Source of the DNA: Bacillus sp. CHD6a
Lineage (GTDB): Bacteria > Bacillota > Bacilli > Bacillales > Bacillaceae_I
Reading direction: 5' to 3'
NCBI RefSeq assembly: GCF_001293645.1
Contig: NZ_LBMD01000010.1
Location: 62,001 to 126,000, forward strand
Length of the DNA: 64,000 bases
In this document: piece by piece, positions 25,930 to 35,191 of the stretch
How the letters are laid out: each line of letters opens with the position of its first letter
Position numbering within the stretch: the first letter of the stretch is position 1
Notes under the pieces: model-generated
Told to the model about the DNA's origin: nothing
Databases searched by the model: none
The model's input: the letters and a program-made list of their open reading frames with translations, nothing else
Made by a program: the position numbers and the translations under genes

Positions 25930-25972
25930 GAGTCTCGCCACCTTAGCTGAGATAATAGGTTAGTAGAATGGT

Positions 25973-25986
25973 TGAAATCGTTTTCA
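25973..25986. promoter_or_regulatory. cre-like operator at the LacI-family gene
   Basis: TGAAATCGTTTTCA (plus strand) fits the catabolite-responsive element consensus TGWAANCGNTNWCA at every position on both strands. It lies about 9-22 bp downstream of the -10 box, a position typical for roadblock or promoter repression. LacI-family proteins share this half-site type, so autoregulation is equally possible. Confidence 0.6.
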
Positions 25987-25994
25987 TAACTACT

Positions 25995-26023
25995 AGTATA
26001 AAAGGAAATGTAAGTGTTTTCAA
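25995..26023 (-). promoter_or_regulatory. Sigma-A promoter of the LacI-family gene
   Basis: On the minus strand TTGAAA (26023-26018), a 17-bp spacer and TATACT (26000-25995). Confidence 0.6.
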
Positions 26024-26056
26024 TAAAAATTTTACAATTTGCTTAATTAAATAGAA

Positions 26057-26080
26057 GAGACCGCAAATTAATGCGGCCTC
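26057..26080 (-). terminator. Probable terminator of yhgE
   Basis: The minus strand stem GAGGCCGCA / TGCGGTCTC (one mismatch) with a 6-nt loop is followed by TTCTATTTAATT. The T tract is weak. Confidence 0.55.
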
Positions 26081-26097
26081 CAATGTAGTGAAATCAA

Positions 26098-28302
26098 TTA
26101 ATTTACCGGTGAATGTTCAACAGGGATTTTGTATTCCTTTTTAAACTTATAAACAAAATATGCCCATGTACCAGTAAGCAAAATAACCATGAATCCACTT
26201 AATATCATCACATTTTCCCACATAAATGCGAAGTCTCCGCTTGAAATAACCGCCTTGAATCCTGACACTGAGTAAGTCATCGGCAACAGTAAATTGAATG
26301 GTTGAAGGGCATTAGGAATTAGTTCTAGTGGGAATGTTCCCGCACTTGTTGTTAATTGTAAAATCAAAATTATTATGGCAACAAATCGACCTGGATCCCC
26401 TAGTGTGGTTACCAAAAACTGCACTAGTGCAATAAAAGTAAAGGAAGTAAGGATACTGAACAAAATAAATAATCCGATGCTCTTTACTTCCACACCTAAT
26501 CCTAGAATCAATACGGCATCTGCAAGCAATGCCTGTAGAATTCCTACTGCAGCAAGAATCGCCGCTTTACCAGTAAACCATGCTGTCCCAGAACGAGGTG
26601 TGCCTGCAGGCTCGCGCATTGGATATACGATGGAAAGCAAGAGTGCACCTACAAAAAGACCAAGAGATAAGAAGTAAGGTGCAAAACCTGTTCCATAGTT
26701 CGGAACACCGTTCTCCACTTCTGATTTTACCTTTACCGGCTCAGAAATCATATCAAAGGTTTTGTCCGTCCCCTTAACCTCCCCGGATTTCTCAGAAGCA
26801 TCTTTCAAGTTCTCCTCCAGTTCATCTGTTCCTTCACCGACTTCAGATAGACCAGAGGAGATTTTATTTGAACCTTCTGCAAGCTCTTGTGTACCTTGTT
26901 GAAATTGTTTGGAACCTCCGTCTAACTGTTCCATACCGGCTAAAAGCTGACTTGACCCTTCTGCAAGCTTTTTACTGCCCTCAATTGCGTCACCTAATTT
27001 TTCACCAAACTGTGTTATTCCTTTGTTAAATTCTATATGACCTTTAAGAAGTTCTGATGAACCTTCTGAGAGGTGGTTAGTTCCATTTGCCAGTTCTGTC
27101 AAACCAGTCTGAAAGTTTGAATGTCCCTCTGCAAGCTTTCTGCTATATTCCGCTAAGGAAGAAGTGCCTGTATTTAATTCTAAAGCTCCCTGTTGAAGAG
27201 CCATCAGCCTTTTAGAAAACTCATCACTACCATTAATCAACTGTTCAAAAGAAGCATTAATTTCTGCCTGTTGTTCTTCGCTTGCCTGCTCTATCATTGG
27301 TTCAAGTGCTTTTTTCAATTGAATCATTCCTTGATTCAATTTTTCTGCCTTTTCTTGTGCTTGTGTAGCCCCTTCTTCAAGCTTTACGGTCCCAGCATTT
27401 AATTCCGCGGCACCTTCTGCCAAGTTTCCTGCTCCATTTGTAAGTTCTCCTTGAGCATCTTGCAAATGTGACATACCTTCATTGCTTTTAGTTAAACCGT
27501 CATTAAGCGTTGCTGCTCCAGTTTGGAGTTGCTCGGATGCTGAGGCCAGTTGCCCTTGACCTTCATGCAATTGGCCCAAACCTTTTGACAGATCCTCATT
27601 TCCCTTATGGATTTCTTTTACGGCACCAAAGGCCTTTCCCACTCCATCTTGGAATACAATCGATTTTTCGACAGCCTGTTCTAAACCTTCTTTCAAAGCA
27701 ACAGAACCATCTTGTAACTCATGAACGCCATTGTTTAGTTTATTAGTACCATCTGCTGCATCTTTGTACCCGTCGGCCATCTTTTCCAGATTAGCAAACA
27801 TCGCTTCTGCATAAGTACTGGTAAGTTCTTTAGATACTTCTTCTTTAATTTTCTCTACAGCTGTCGATCCAATTTGAGCAGATAAAAAATTATAGCTCTC
27901 ATTTGGAACGAATTTCATTTCCAATGAAGAAGGGTTTTCATCCAAGAGCGTTGTTGCTCTATCTGAAAAATCATCAGGAATTTCAATAATCATATAGTAC
28001 TGCTGTTTATCCATCCCTTCGTATGCTACTTCCTTAGAAACAAACTCCCATTTGAATCCATCATTTTTTTTCAAGTTTTCTTGTAGGTCGTCTCCTATAG
28101 TAAGTGGTTCTCCTTCATACTCAGAACCTTCATCCATATTGACCACAGCAACCGGTAGTTCATCAAGTTTTTCGTATGGATCCCAAAAGGCCCACAGAAA
28201 CATTCCACTATACAGTAATGGAATTAATAATACTGCTATAACCGGAATCAGGATTTTTTTGTTTGTAAGCAATTCCTTCCACTCAAATAGTACGCTTTTC
28301 AT
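26098..28302 (-). CDS. yhgE: YhgE/Pip family ABC-2-like membrane protein
   Basis: A 734-residue membrane protein. One N-terminal helix (about 14-36) leads into a large extracellular domain. This domain holds many heptad-like repeats of the form LxxGxxxLxxGxxxL (for example LNDGLTKSNEGMSHL, LAEGAAELNAGTVKL; about 180-500). About five C-terminal helices of ABC-2 permease type follow (545-720). The family includes phage infection protein Pip of Lactococcus and YhgE of B. subtilis; some members belong to transport or secretion systems. The TetR gene yhgD is directly upstream, and both have matching operators. Confidence 0.88.
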   Translation of the reverse strand: MKSVLFEWKELLTNKKILIPVIAVLLIPLLYSGMFLWAFWDPYEKLDELPVAVVNMDEGSEYEGEPLTIGDDLQENLKKNDGFKWEFVSKEVAYEGMDKQQYYMIIEIPDDFSDRATTLLDENPSSLEMKFVPNESYNFLSAQIGSTAVEKIKEEVSKELTSTYAEAMFANLEKMADGYKDAADGTNKLNNGVHELQDGSVALKEGLEQAVEKSIVFQDGVGKAFGAVKEIHKGNEDLSKGLGQLHEGQGQLASASEQLQTGAATLNDGLTKSNEGMSHLQDAQGELTNGAGNLAEGAAELNAGTVKLEEGATQAQEKAEKLNQGMIQLKKALEPMIEQASEEQQAEINASFEQLINGSDEFSKRLMALQQGALELNTGTSSLAEYSRKLAEGHSNFQTGLTELANGTNHLSEGSSELLKGHIEFNKGITQFGEKLGDAIEGSKKLAEGSSQLLAGMEQLDGGSKQFQQGTQELAEGSNKISSGLSEVGEGTDELEENLKDASEKSGEVKGTDKTFDMISEPVKVKSEVENGVPNYGTGFAPYFLSLGLFVGALLLSIVYPMREPAGTPRSGTAWFTGKAAILAAVGILQALLADAVLILGLGVEVKSIGLFILFSILTSFTFIALVQFLVTTLGDPGRFVAIIILILQLTTSAGTFPLELIPNALQPFNLLLPMTYSVSGFKAVISSGDFAFMWENVMILSGFMVILLTGTWAYFVYKFKKEYKIPVEHSPVN

Positions 28303-28327
28303 CTTGTATTACCTCCATACTACATTA

Positions 28328-28350
28328 TGACCATTTTTGTCATTTGGTCA
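28328..28350. promoter_or_regulatory. Operator-like inverted repeat before yhgE
   Basis: TGACCA - 11 bp - TGGTCA, 26 bp upstream of the yhgE start. The same half-sites and spacing occur before yhgD, which suggests a binding site of the YhgD repressor. Confidence 0.65.
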
Positions 28351-28374
28351 TTTTTCTAAAAATTTTAAGGATCA

Positions 28375-28941
28375 TCAAGTTGATAATCCTTTGATAAAAT
28401 ATAATTCAAATAGATTGGCAATCTCATCTTTGGATAATGGGGTATGATGTTCTTCCCAGTCCACTACAAGTGCCACATAAAGCTTGAGCATTAGAAATGC
28501 TGTAATTTCCGGGTCACACTTTCTTAGTTCCCCTTTTTCTATCGCCTTTTCAATTCTTTCTTTAATAAATGTAATAATCATTTGCTCTAGGCGGTTAAGT
28601 TCTTGGTTAACTATTTTTGTTCCTAGTTCCTTTTCTTCTTGAATCAATTTGACGGTCAGTTGATGTTCATTTCGAAAATCAAGCAAGCTGATTAGGGCCC
28701 TGTGTGCATTTTCGAAAAAGGATTGCTCTGAATTTATGGAACGGTCAGCCACTTCCTGCATTTCTCTTAATATTCCTGCGACAATTTCACTAAAGAGCTC
28801 TTCTTTATTAGAATAAAAGGTGTAAATTGTCCCTTTTCCAACGTTAGCGAGCTTTGCGACTTGATCCATCGTGGTAGCTTTATACCCGAATAAAGAGAAC
28901 GATTTTAAAGCTGCCTCAAGGATACTTTGTTTACGATCCAT
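28375..28941 (-). CDS. yhgD: TetR/AcrR family regulator YhgD
   Basis: 188 residues. The N-terminal TetR helix-turn-helix is AALKSFSLFGYKATTMDQVAKLANVGKGTIYTFYSNKEELF. An all-helical ligand and dimer domain follows (about 55-185). It probably represses yhgE and itself, judged by two matching inverted repeats in front of both genes. The ligand is unknown. The order yhgD-yhgE next to the heme operon is as in B. subtilis. Confidence 0.88.
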   Translation of the reverse strand: MDRKQSILEAALKSFSLFGYKATTMDQVAKLANVGKGTIYTFYSNKEELFSEIVAGILREMQEVADRSINSEQSFFENAHRALISLLDFRNEHQLTVKLIQEEKELGTKIVNQELNRLEQMIITFIKERIEKAIEKGELRKCDPEITAFLMLKLYVALVVDWEEHHTPLSKDEIANLFELYFIKGLST

Positions 28942-28965
28942 TTGATAGCTCCTTTCCTACAAAAA

Positions 28966-28988
28966 TGACTAATTGTCTATATTGGTCA
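28966..28988. promoter_or_regulatory. Operator-like inverted repeat before yhgD
   Basis: TGACTA - 11 bp - TGGTCA, 25 bp upstream of the yhgD start codon. It has the same spacing as the site before yhgE, with one half-site mismatch. Confidence 0.65.
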
Positions 28989-29055
28989 ATTGGTTTTATT
29001 ATAGATGCTCTTTTATAAAAAAGCAACATCTAGGTTTAATATTTGCCTTGTCGCC

Positions 29056-29626
29056 GCTGTTCCTTTCCGCAAATGGCGAAGACTCCTGAGGGAGATAGCG
29101 CTAGGTGGAGACCCCGCAGGCGTTGCGAAGCCACTGAAAAACTAAAAAAAAATTTTTCTGATTCCTAGCTGGTGATTGGAGCAAAAGGCCAAGACTCCTG
29201 AGGGAGATAGCGTTAGCTGGAGACCCCGTAGGCGAAGCGAAGCCACTGAAAAACTAAAAAAAAATTTTTTTGATTCCTAGCTGGTGATTGGAGCAAAAGG
29301 CCAAGACTCCTGAGGGAGATAGCGTTAGCTGGAGACCCCGCAGGCGTAGCGAAGCCACTGAAAAACTAAAAAAAAAATTTTTTTGATTCCTAGCTGGTGA
29401 TTGGAGTAAAAGGCGAAGACTCCTGAGGGAGATAGCGTTAGCTGGGAACCCGCAGGCGTAGCCGAGGAGGCTCACGTCAGCCCCTAGGAAAGCGAAGCCC
29501 TTTGCGGAAATCAACAGCGGTGGTTATAAAAATACTAAAATCAAGCTTTTTTTAGTGGCCTCGGCGTAGCCGAGGAGGCTCCCGGACCGCCCGCAGGCAA
29601 GCAAAGTGCCTAGAACGGCAATCAAC
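29056..29626. repeat. Intergenic hairpin-repeat cluster 4 with 112-bp tandem array
   Basis: This fills the 756-bp gap between yhgD and hemY. The block ACTGAAAAACT...TGATTCCTAGCTGGTGATTGG...GACTCCTGAGGGAG...GGCGTAGCGAAGCC recurs with starts at 29133, 29245 and 29357, an exact 112-bp period. The last copy continues into a full hairpin ending in AATCAACAGCGG and the nested-module right end (TTTAGTGGCC). The right half of a plus-oriented hairpin closes the cluster (AATCAAC, 29620-29626). No gene is present. Confidence 0.88.
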
Positions 29627-29653
29627 AGTATTATATATTTTCAAAAAAAAAAA

Positions 29654-29687
29654 ACGGTTCAGTCGCTTTATGCTGCGACCGAACCGT
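29654..29687 (-). terminator. Terminator of the hem operon
   Basis: A 13-bp stem ACGGTTCGGTCGC / GCGACTGAACCGT (one mismatch) is followed on the minus strand by 12 Ts, 11 bp past the hemY stop. Confidence 0.9.
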
Positions 29688-29697
29688 CTATTGATAT

Positions 29698-31128
29698 TTA
29701 TACCTGAGCAACAGGTTTGTTTTTTATGCTATTCATCACTGCTTTGACTGCCGCTTCACCGGAATCGATGCAGTCAGGCAGCCCAACCCCTTCAAAAGAA
29801 CTTCCAGCAAGATACACTCCCGGCATCTCTTCTGATAGACGAGCGTTCATCTTCTGCAGCATCTTTTTATGACCGACAGCATATTGAGGCATTGCTTCTC
29901 TCCAGCGAGTGACAATCGTAAATTCAGGCTCTGAACCGACCTCCATAATTTTGTTAAGGTCGTCTAGAACCACTTTTTTTATTTCTTCATCGCTTTGATC
30001 AACGATTGCTTCCTCTCCCACTCTGCCAACGTAACAGCGAAGGATTACTTTCCCTTTTGGTGTTGTATGCGGCCACTTTTTGTGGGTCCACGTGCAAGCT
30101 GTTATCGTATAATCATTGTTCCTAGAGACCACAAAGCCTGTCCCGTCAATGTCTTGTTTAAGAGCTGATTCATCAAATGCCATTGCAATGGTCGCAACAG
30201 AAGTAGAAGACATCTGTTGTAGTGGATCAAGAAAATCTGCTCCAGGAATCAAGCTTGCTGTAGCGTGATGGGGAGTCGAGATAATGACATTATCACATTG
30301 GACCTCTTTGCCATTACTTAATGCTAAAGAATATTGATTCTCTATTTTCTTAATAGTGTCTACTTTAACTGCTTTTAAGATTGTTACCTGATCTAGCTTT
30401 TCTTCAAGTGCATCTACAAGCGTTTGAAGGCCCCCGCGCAAAGTCTGGAACATACCTTTTTTCTTTTGGGCAGGTGCAGGCTTTTGTTTAGGAGTTGTCT
30501 GTTTCATCCCAAGTATTAAACTGCGGTACTTCTCTTCCACCTGCTGAAATTGCGGGAAAGTGGCTTGCAGGCTTAATTTATCGATGTCCCCCGCATAAAT
30601 CCCAGATAGTAACGGTTCAATCAGGTTCTCCACCACTTCATTCCCCAGTCTTCTGCGGAAAAAAGACCCAAGTGATTGGTCTTCGCTGGCATTGTTTGAA
30701 GCTGGAAGGATAAGGTCCGCTGCTGCACGCATTTTTCCAATTGGGGAAAATAATCCTGTAGTAACAAAAGGTGACAGTTTTGTAGGGATTCCCATTACAG
30801 ACCCTTCTGGCATTGGATGGAGTTGTCCCTTTAGAAGGATGTAGGCTTGACCTGTTGAATTGTGCACTAATTGATCTTCAAGTCCCACTTCTTTTATCAA
30901 TCTTCCTGCACTTAATTTTCTAGCAAGGAAGCTGTCTGGTCCACGTTCAATAGTAAATCCATCCCGCTTTACAGTTTGGATTTTCCCACCCAGTCGGTTG
31001 CTTGCTTCTATCAGGGTAATCTCTATATCAAGGTTTTTCTCTTTTTTTTCCTTTTGAAGATAGTAGGCAGCGGCTAGGCCAGTAATGCCTCCACCGATGA
31101 TGACAACCCTTTTTTTCTCCTCGTTCAT
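29698..31128 (-). CDS. hemY: Coproporphyrinogen III oxidase / protoporphyrinogen oxidase (HemY, CgoX)
   Basis: A 476-residue FAD enzyme that oxidises coproporphyrinogen III to coproporphyrin III in the Gram-positive coproporphyrin-dependent heme route. It has the dinucleotide motif VVIIGGGITGLAAAYYL (8-24), IEASNRLGGKIQTVKRDGF, the GPDSFL segment and the C-terminal FAD-binding GVYLAGSSFEGVGLPDCIDSGEAAV. It is the third gene of hemE-hemH-hemY, 26 bp after hemH. Confidence 0.93.
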   Translation of the reverse strand: MNEEKKRVVIIGGGITGLAAAYYLQKEKKEKNLDIEITLIEASNRLGGKIQTVKRDGFTIERGPDSFLARKLSAGRLIKEVGLEDQLVHNSTGQAYILLKGQLHPMPEGSVMGIPTKLSPFVTTGLFSPIGKMRAAADLILPASNNASEDQSLGSFFRRRLGNEVVENLIEPLLSGIYAGDIDKLSLQATFPQFQQVEEKYRSLILGMKQTTPKQKPAPAQKKKGMFQTLRGGLQTLVDALEEKLDQVTILKAVKVDTIKKIENQYSLALSNGKEVQCDNVIISTPHHATASLIPGADFLDPLQQMSSTSVATIAMAFDESALKQDIDGTGFVVSRNNDYTITACTWTHKKWPHTTPKGKVILRCYVGRVGEEAIVDQSDEEIKKVVLDDLNKIMEVGSEPEFTIVTRWREAMPQYAVGHKKMLQKMNARLSEEMPGVYLAGSSFEGVGLPDCIDSGEAAVKAVMNSIKNKPVAQV

Positions 31129-31154
31129 GGTTTCATCGCCTTCTTTTTCTAGAT

Positions 31155-32096
31155 TTACTGAGATACTTTCTTTAATTCTTCCAATACCACAGTAGCCATC
31201 GCATCAATAAATTCTGGTTGTGTATTTGGCATTTCTGGGCGATAGTACTTTGCACCAATTTCATCTGTTACAATTTTACACTCGTAGTCATTGTCATAGA
31301 GCACTTCTAAGTGATCCGATACAAATCCTACCGGAGTGTACACAAAGGATGTATAGCCTTTGTCTTTATGAAGATCATGAGTGATGTCTTGAACATCTGG
31401 TCCTAACCATGGATCTGGTGTGTTTCCTTCACTTTGCCATGCTATCTCATAGTTTTTAATTCCTGCACCCTTTGCGATCAGATCTGCAGTTTCTTGGAGT
31501 TGGATTGGATATGGGTCGCCCATTTGAATGATCTTTTCCGGAAGGCTATGAGCTGAAACAATCAATACTGCCTTTTCACGTTCAGCTTCATCCATGGATC
31601 CAAACGTTTCTTTCACTCTATCCACCCAGTACTGGATAAATTTCGGCTCATCATACCAACTTTCAACAGAAACGATGGAAGGGCCTCCGATTTTTTCTGC
31701 TTCTTCTTTTGCACGTCCATTGTAGGATTTCACGCTGAAAGTAGAGAAGTGAGGAGCAAGTACGATGCTTACTGCTTCTTCTATTCCATCTTCTTTCATT
31801 TGCTGAACCGCATCCTCTACGAATGGTTCGATATGCTTTAAGCCTAAGTAGACTTTAAATTCAATGTCGTCTTGGATGCTGTTTAAGTGTGCACCTAATG
31901 CATTTGCTTGTTCTTCTGTGATACGTGCAAGTGGAGAGATTCCTCCAATGGCATCGTATCTTTCACGCAGGTCCTGCAGCATTTCGTCAGATGGTTTTCT
32001 GCCGCGGCGGATATGTGTGTAGAATGGTTCCAGGTCTTCTTCTTTATATGGTGTACCGTATGCCATTACCAACAAGCCCATTGTTTTTTTGGACAT
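31155..32096 (-). CDS. hemH: Ferrochelatase (coproporphyrin III ferrochelatase)
   Basis: A 313-residue soluble enzyme inserting Fe(II) into coproporphyrin III. Key residues align with the well-studied B. subtilis enzyme: Tyr13 in [11 protein letters not shown], His183 in [11 protein letters not shown] and Glu264 in [12 protein letters not shown]. It is the second gene of the hem operon. The 202-bp gap to hemE upstream is filled by a hairpin repeat (cluster 5), unlike the tight spacing to hemY. Confidence 0.95.
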   Translation of the reverse strand: MSKKTMGLLVMAYGTPYKEEDLEPFYTHIRRGRKPSDEMLQDLRERYDAIGGISPLARITEEQANALGAHLNSIQDDIEFKVYLGLKHIEPFVEDAVQQMKEDGIEEAVSIVLAPHFSTFSVKSYNGRAKEEAEKIGGPSIVSVESWYDEPKFIQYWVDRVKETFGSMDEAEREKAVLIVSAHSLPEKIIQMGDPYPIQLQETADLIAKGAGIKNYEIAWQSEGNTPDPWLGPDVQDITHDLHKDKGYTSFVYTPVGFVSDHLEVLYDNDYECKIVTDEIGAKYYRPEMPNTQPEFIDAMATVVLEELKKVSQ

Positions 32097-32148
32097 ATAG
32101 TTTACCTCTTTTCTTTTCTGGTTTATTGGAGAGTATTATGTTAACTCT

Positions 32149-32274
32149 GCTGATGATTTCCGCACTGGGCTTCGCTTTCCTAGGGGCGGTGCTTGAGCCT
32201 CCTCGCTCCGCTGCGGGGTCTCAAGCTACCGCTATCTCCCTCAGAAGTCTTCGCCCATTGCTCCAATCATCAGC
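32149..32274 (-). repeat. Single hairpin repeat between hemE and hemH (cluster 5)
   Basis: A 126-bp hairpin element. On the minus (coding) strand it opens GCTGATGATT-GGA-GC and closes GC-GGA-AATCATCAGC. The 10-bp outer helix is perfect, and both sides differ from the usual GTTGATT/AATCAAC. The inner helix GCTTGAG / CTCAAGC is also perfect. It lies inside the hem transcript in the sense orientation, so the mRNA would fold around it. Confidence 0.88.
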
Positions 32275-32298
32275 TTAAATATCCTAAAACATAATTAT

Positions 32299-33339
32299 CT
32301 ATCTATTAGAAGAATAGTCATGTACGAATGTTGCTAAACGTTTTAGTGTGTCTGGATTTACCTGTGGGAATACTCCATGGCCCAGATTAAAGATGTAGCC
32401 AGGTTGTTGCATTCCTTGGTCAAGGATTGCTTTTGCTTTTGCTTCAATGACTTCCCACGGTGCTAAAAGAATAGCAGGATCTAAGTTGCCCTGAACAGGT
32501 TTCGTAATTCCACGCTCTCTAGCTTCTGCAATCGGTAAGCGCCAGTCGAGGCCGACCACGTCAAGTGGAAGGTCGTGCCATTCATTTGCTAAATGGCTTG
32601 CACCTACTCCAAACATAATTAGAGGTACATTTTCCTCCTTTAAAGTAGAGAAGATGCGATTCATGACCGGTTTAATGAAGTAACGGTAGTCTTCTACATT
32701 CAATGCTCCAACCCAACTATCAAAAATTTGGATTGCTTTTGCACCCGCATTAATTTGGGAACGAACGTAGGTAATCGTCATATCGGCAAGTTTATCCATT
32801 AATGCAAACCAAGCTTTCGGTTCTGCATACATAAATGCCTTGGTTTTATTATAGTTTTTAGATGGTCCGCCTTCAATCATGTAGGAAGCAAGCGTAAATG
32901 GAGCACCTGCAAAACCAATTAACGGAACATTCAATTGTTCTTTTGTTAATAGTTTGATTGTATCGAGTACATATGGCACATCTTCTTCAGGATGTATTTC
33001 CCCAAGCTTTTCAACATCTTGAATGGATCGGATCGGGTTATCAATAACTGGGCCGATTCCGGATTTTATCTCTACATCCACACCAATTGCAGGAAGGGGA
33101 CTCATAATATCTTTATATAAGATGGCTGCATCCACGTTATATTGATCAACAGGCAGCTTTGTCACATAAGCACAAAGCTCAGGTTGATGAGTTATCTCAA
33201 ATAAAGAATATTTTTCTTTAATTTTTCTGTATTCGGGTTGAGAACGTCCAGCTTGTCTCATATACCATAATGGGACATGTTCTGTTTTCTCTCCTCTACA
33301 TGCTCGTATAAATGAATCGTTAAATGTTGTTTGACTCAA
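32299..33339 (-). CDS. hemE: Uroporphyrinogen decarboxylase
   Basis: About 346 residues from the TTG at 33339 (GGAAGGGG, 8 nt before). The ATG at 33357 overlaps the ribosome site. It converts uroporphyrinogen III to coproporphyrinogen III. Signature 1 is [16 protein letters not shown] and signature 2 is [17 protein letters not shown]; other landmarks are [11 protein letters not shown] and [15 protein letters not shown]. It is the first gene of the hem operon and lies downstream of a PAS kinase gene on the same strand. Confidence 0.95.
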   Translation of the reverse strand: MSQTTFNDSFIRACRGEKTEHVPLWYMRQAGRSQPEYRKIKEKYSLFEITHQPELCAYVTKLPVDQYNVDAAILYKDIMSPLPAIGVDVEIKSGIGPVIDNPIRSIQDVEKLGEIHPEEDVPYVLDTIKLLTKEQLNVPLIGFAGAPFTLASYMIEGGPSKNYNKTKAFMYAEPKAWFALMDKLADMTITYVRSQINAGAKAIQIFDSWVGALNVEDYRYFIKPVMNRIFSTLKEENVPLIMFGVGASHLANEWHDLPLDVVGLDWRLPIAEARERGITKPVQGNLDPAILLAPWEVIEAKAKAILDQGMQQPGYIFNLGHGVFPQVNPDTLKRLATFVHDYSSNR

Positions 33340-33463
33340 AATGATGACCCCTTCCAAATGACTTATTTCTGCTTTTATTTCGTTTCACTTCTGTCATGTT
33401 ACACTATACCTATAAATGTAAGGAATGTATAGAATGAGTGCTTATTGTTCATAAAATTGACGA

Positions 33464-35116
33464 TTATTCCCCCACCTTTATATGCGGCAGTGAGATTTCT
33501 ACTGTTGATCCTACTTTTTCTTCACTGCGAATGGTTAACTGACCACCGTGGTTTTCAATAATTTTCATGGAAACCATCAGACCTAACCCTGTACCCTGTT
33601 CTTTAGTGGTAAAGAAAGGTTGTCCCAATTTGTTGATCACTTCTGCAGGGATCCCATACCCTTCATCCTTAATCAAGAGAGTGACAAAACCGTCTACTAC
33701 TTGAGTATGAATGGTTATTTTCCCGCCGTCTGGCATTGCTTCCATGCCATTTTTAATTATATTTATTAATACTTGTTTGATTTGGTTTGGTTCACATTCT
33801 AGCCATAAGTACTCTTCAAAATGAACCACTTCGATGACAACTTGATTAATAAATGCCTCACTCTCAAGGAAAACACAGACCTCTTGTATGAGCTCTTTTA
33901 GATTTTGTCTTTTAAATTTCATGGCCTGCGGTTTTGCGAGCGCCATAAATTCATTTGTAATCTGGTTGATTCGTTCCAATTCTTTATCCATGATGGTAAA
34001 GAATTCTTTTTCTCTGCTTTCCTGGGAAAGGAGATGTACGAACCCTTTTAAAACGGTGACAGGATTTCTAATTTCATGTGCCACTCCGGCTGCGAGTTCT
34101 CCGATGACAGAAAGCTTTTCGGACTGCATGAGTGCCTCTTCCGTTCTCTTTTTATCGGTAACATCCTTCATGAGAAAAACTAGCGCTATTATTCCTCCCT
34201 GCCCATCCCTTACAGGTGTAACCGTAATGTTAAGGTCAATATGCATTCCTTCCGTTGTTGCTGTCAGAAGTTCGAATGAGAGTTGCTTCTGTCTTTTCAG
34301 TTTACTTAAAAAAACACGCAAAGAATTTTCAGATGTAAAAGAAAGAAAGCTTGTTCCCGAACCAATGATATCTTTTTCTTCCACTTTAAACATCTTTTCA
34401 AAGGAAGCATTTACTTTTAAGATGGCCCCCTTCAGGTCATAGACTCCAATAGAGTCTGTCGTATTATTGAAATATGCTTCTAAATATTCTTTCGTAGAAA
34501 GCAACTCTAAGGATGTTTGCTTTTCTTTCTTTTCTGCCTTTTCTAAGAGACTCCCTGTCAGCCTGCTAGAAAAGAGGAGAAAAATGGTGACAAATACGGA
34601 AAACAAAATAAAATACAATACATCCACTTTTAAATGATCGGAAAACACGATGTCGTTATAGTCGATGTAGAAAAATGACAGGGTGATACTAGTTAACAAA
34701 CTTGCTATTAAAATTGGCAAGATACGGTTATATAGGGAAGACATAATTAAAGGAATGGATAGAAAATAAAAATTGATTACATCTTTATCTAAATAAGCAA
34801 CCAGACAAAATGGAATGAAGGATGTACATACGATGACATACATTCCCACCTTAGCAAGCTTAGGCCGCAAAACAAAGAAAGCAACCAAAGCACACATCGA
34901 TCCTCCTGTGAGTATGATTGCAGGAAGTATCTGAGGAAAAATAAATATGTTGGTTAAAAGGTCTAGAATGAGCATCGTAACAAATACGACCAACATCAAC
35001 TTATTTTTCTGATGAATAACGTGCAATTGCTCAAGGTTCAAACTTTTTTCATTTAACCAAGCTTTTTTAATATTCAATCCTACTCTTGCAAAAAATGCTC
35101 CTACTTGTACATTCAT
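33464..35116 (-). CDS. Membrane PAS sensor histidine kinase (sporulation-kinase-like)
   Basis: 550 residues. About six transmembrane helices (40-185), a linker coiled coil, one PAS domain (about 205-325) and a HisKA domain with phosphoacceptor His347 in GVAHEIRNPVTVLKGF follow in order. The HATPase domain has N-box INIIKNGMEAMPDGG, DEGYGIP and TKEQGTGLGLMVS. The lack of an adjacent response regulator and the HEIRNPxTxxKGF box resemble the Kin kinases that feed the Spo0 phosphorelay, so that is a reasonable guess. It sits between pbpF and hemE, which are adjacent in B. subtilis. No clear terminator separates it from hemE. Confidence 0.82.
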   Translation of the reverse strand: MNVQVGAFFARVGLNIKKAWLNEKSLNLEQLHVIHQKNKLMLVVFVTMLILDLLTNIFIFPQILPAIILTGGSMCALVAFFVLRPKLAKVGMYVIVCTSFIPFCLVAYLDKDVINFYFLSIPLIMSSLYNRILPILIASLLTSITLSFFYIDYNDIVFSDHLKVDVLYFILFSVFVTIFLLFSSRLTGSLLEKAEKKEKQTSLELLSTKEYLEAYFNNTTDSIGVYDLKGAILKVNASFEKMFKVEEKDIIGSGTSFLSFTSENSLRVFLSKLKRQKQLSFELLTATTEGMHIDLNITVTPVRDGQGGIIALVFLMKDVTDKKRTEEALMQSEKLSVIGELAAGVAHEIRNPVTVLKGFVHLLSQESREKEFFTIMDKELERINQITNEFMALAKPQAMKFKRQNLKELIQEVCVFLESEAFINQVVIEVVHFEEYLWLECEPNQIKQVLINIIKNGMEAMPDGGKITIHTQVVDGFVTLLIKDEGYGIPAEVINKLGQPFFTTKEQGTGLGLMVSMKIIENHGGQLTIRSEEKVGSTVEISLPHIKVGE

Positions 35117-35191
35117 CTCCCGCTTCTCCTCAAACCGTACATTTCATTGATATTTTTTATCTTTTTTGTATCATTGCTGTCGATTTATTCC

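Noticed and set aside
29133-29470. Tandem 112-bp units considered as a CRISPR-like array
   Set aside because: Units are contiguous with no unique spacers and no cas genes; each unit is a half module of the repeat family.
29254-29514. Short open frames inside the hairpin-repeat clusters (also 16380-16613, 16828-17019, 24599-24856, 44193-44573)
   Set aside because: They arise because repeat sequence lacks stops in one frame. Peptides recur (SLRLLLQSPARN, LALSPSG) only because the DNA repeats; starts and ribosome sites are poor.
33888-34442. 184-codon plus-strand frame opposite the PAS kinase
   Set aside because: Antisense to well-supported kinase domains, with Ser/Phe-rich mirror composition.
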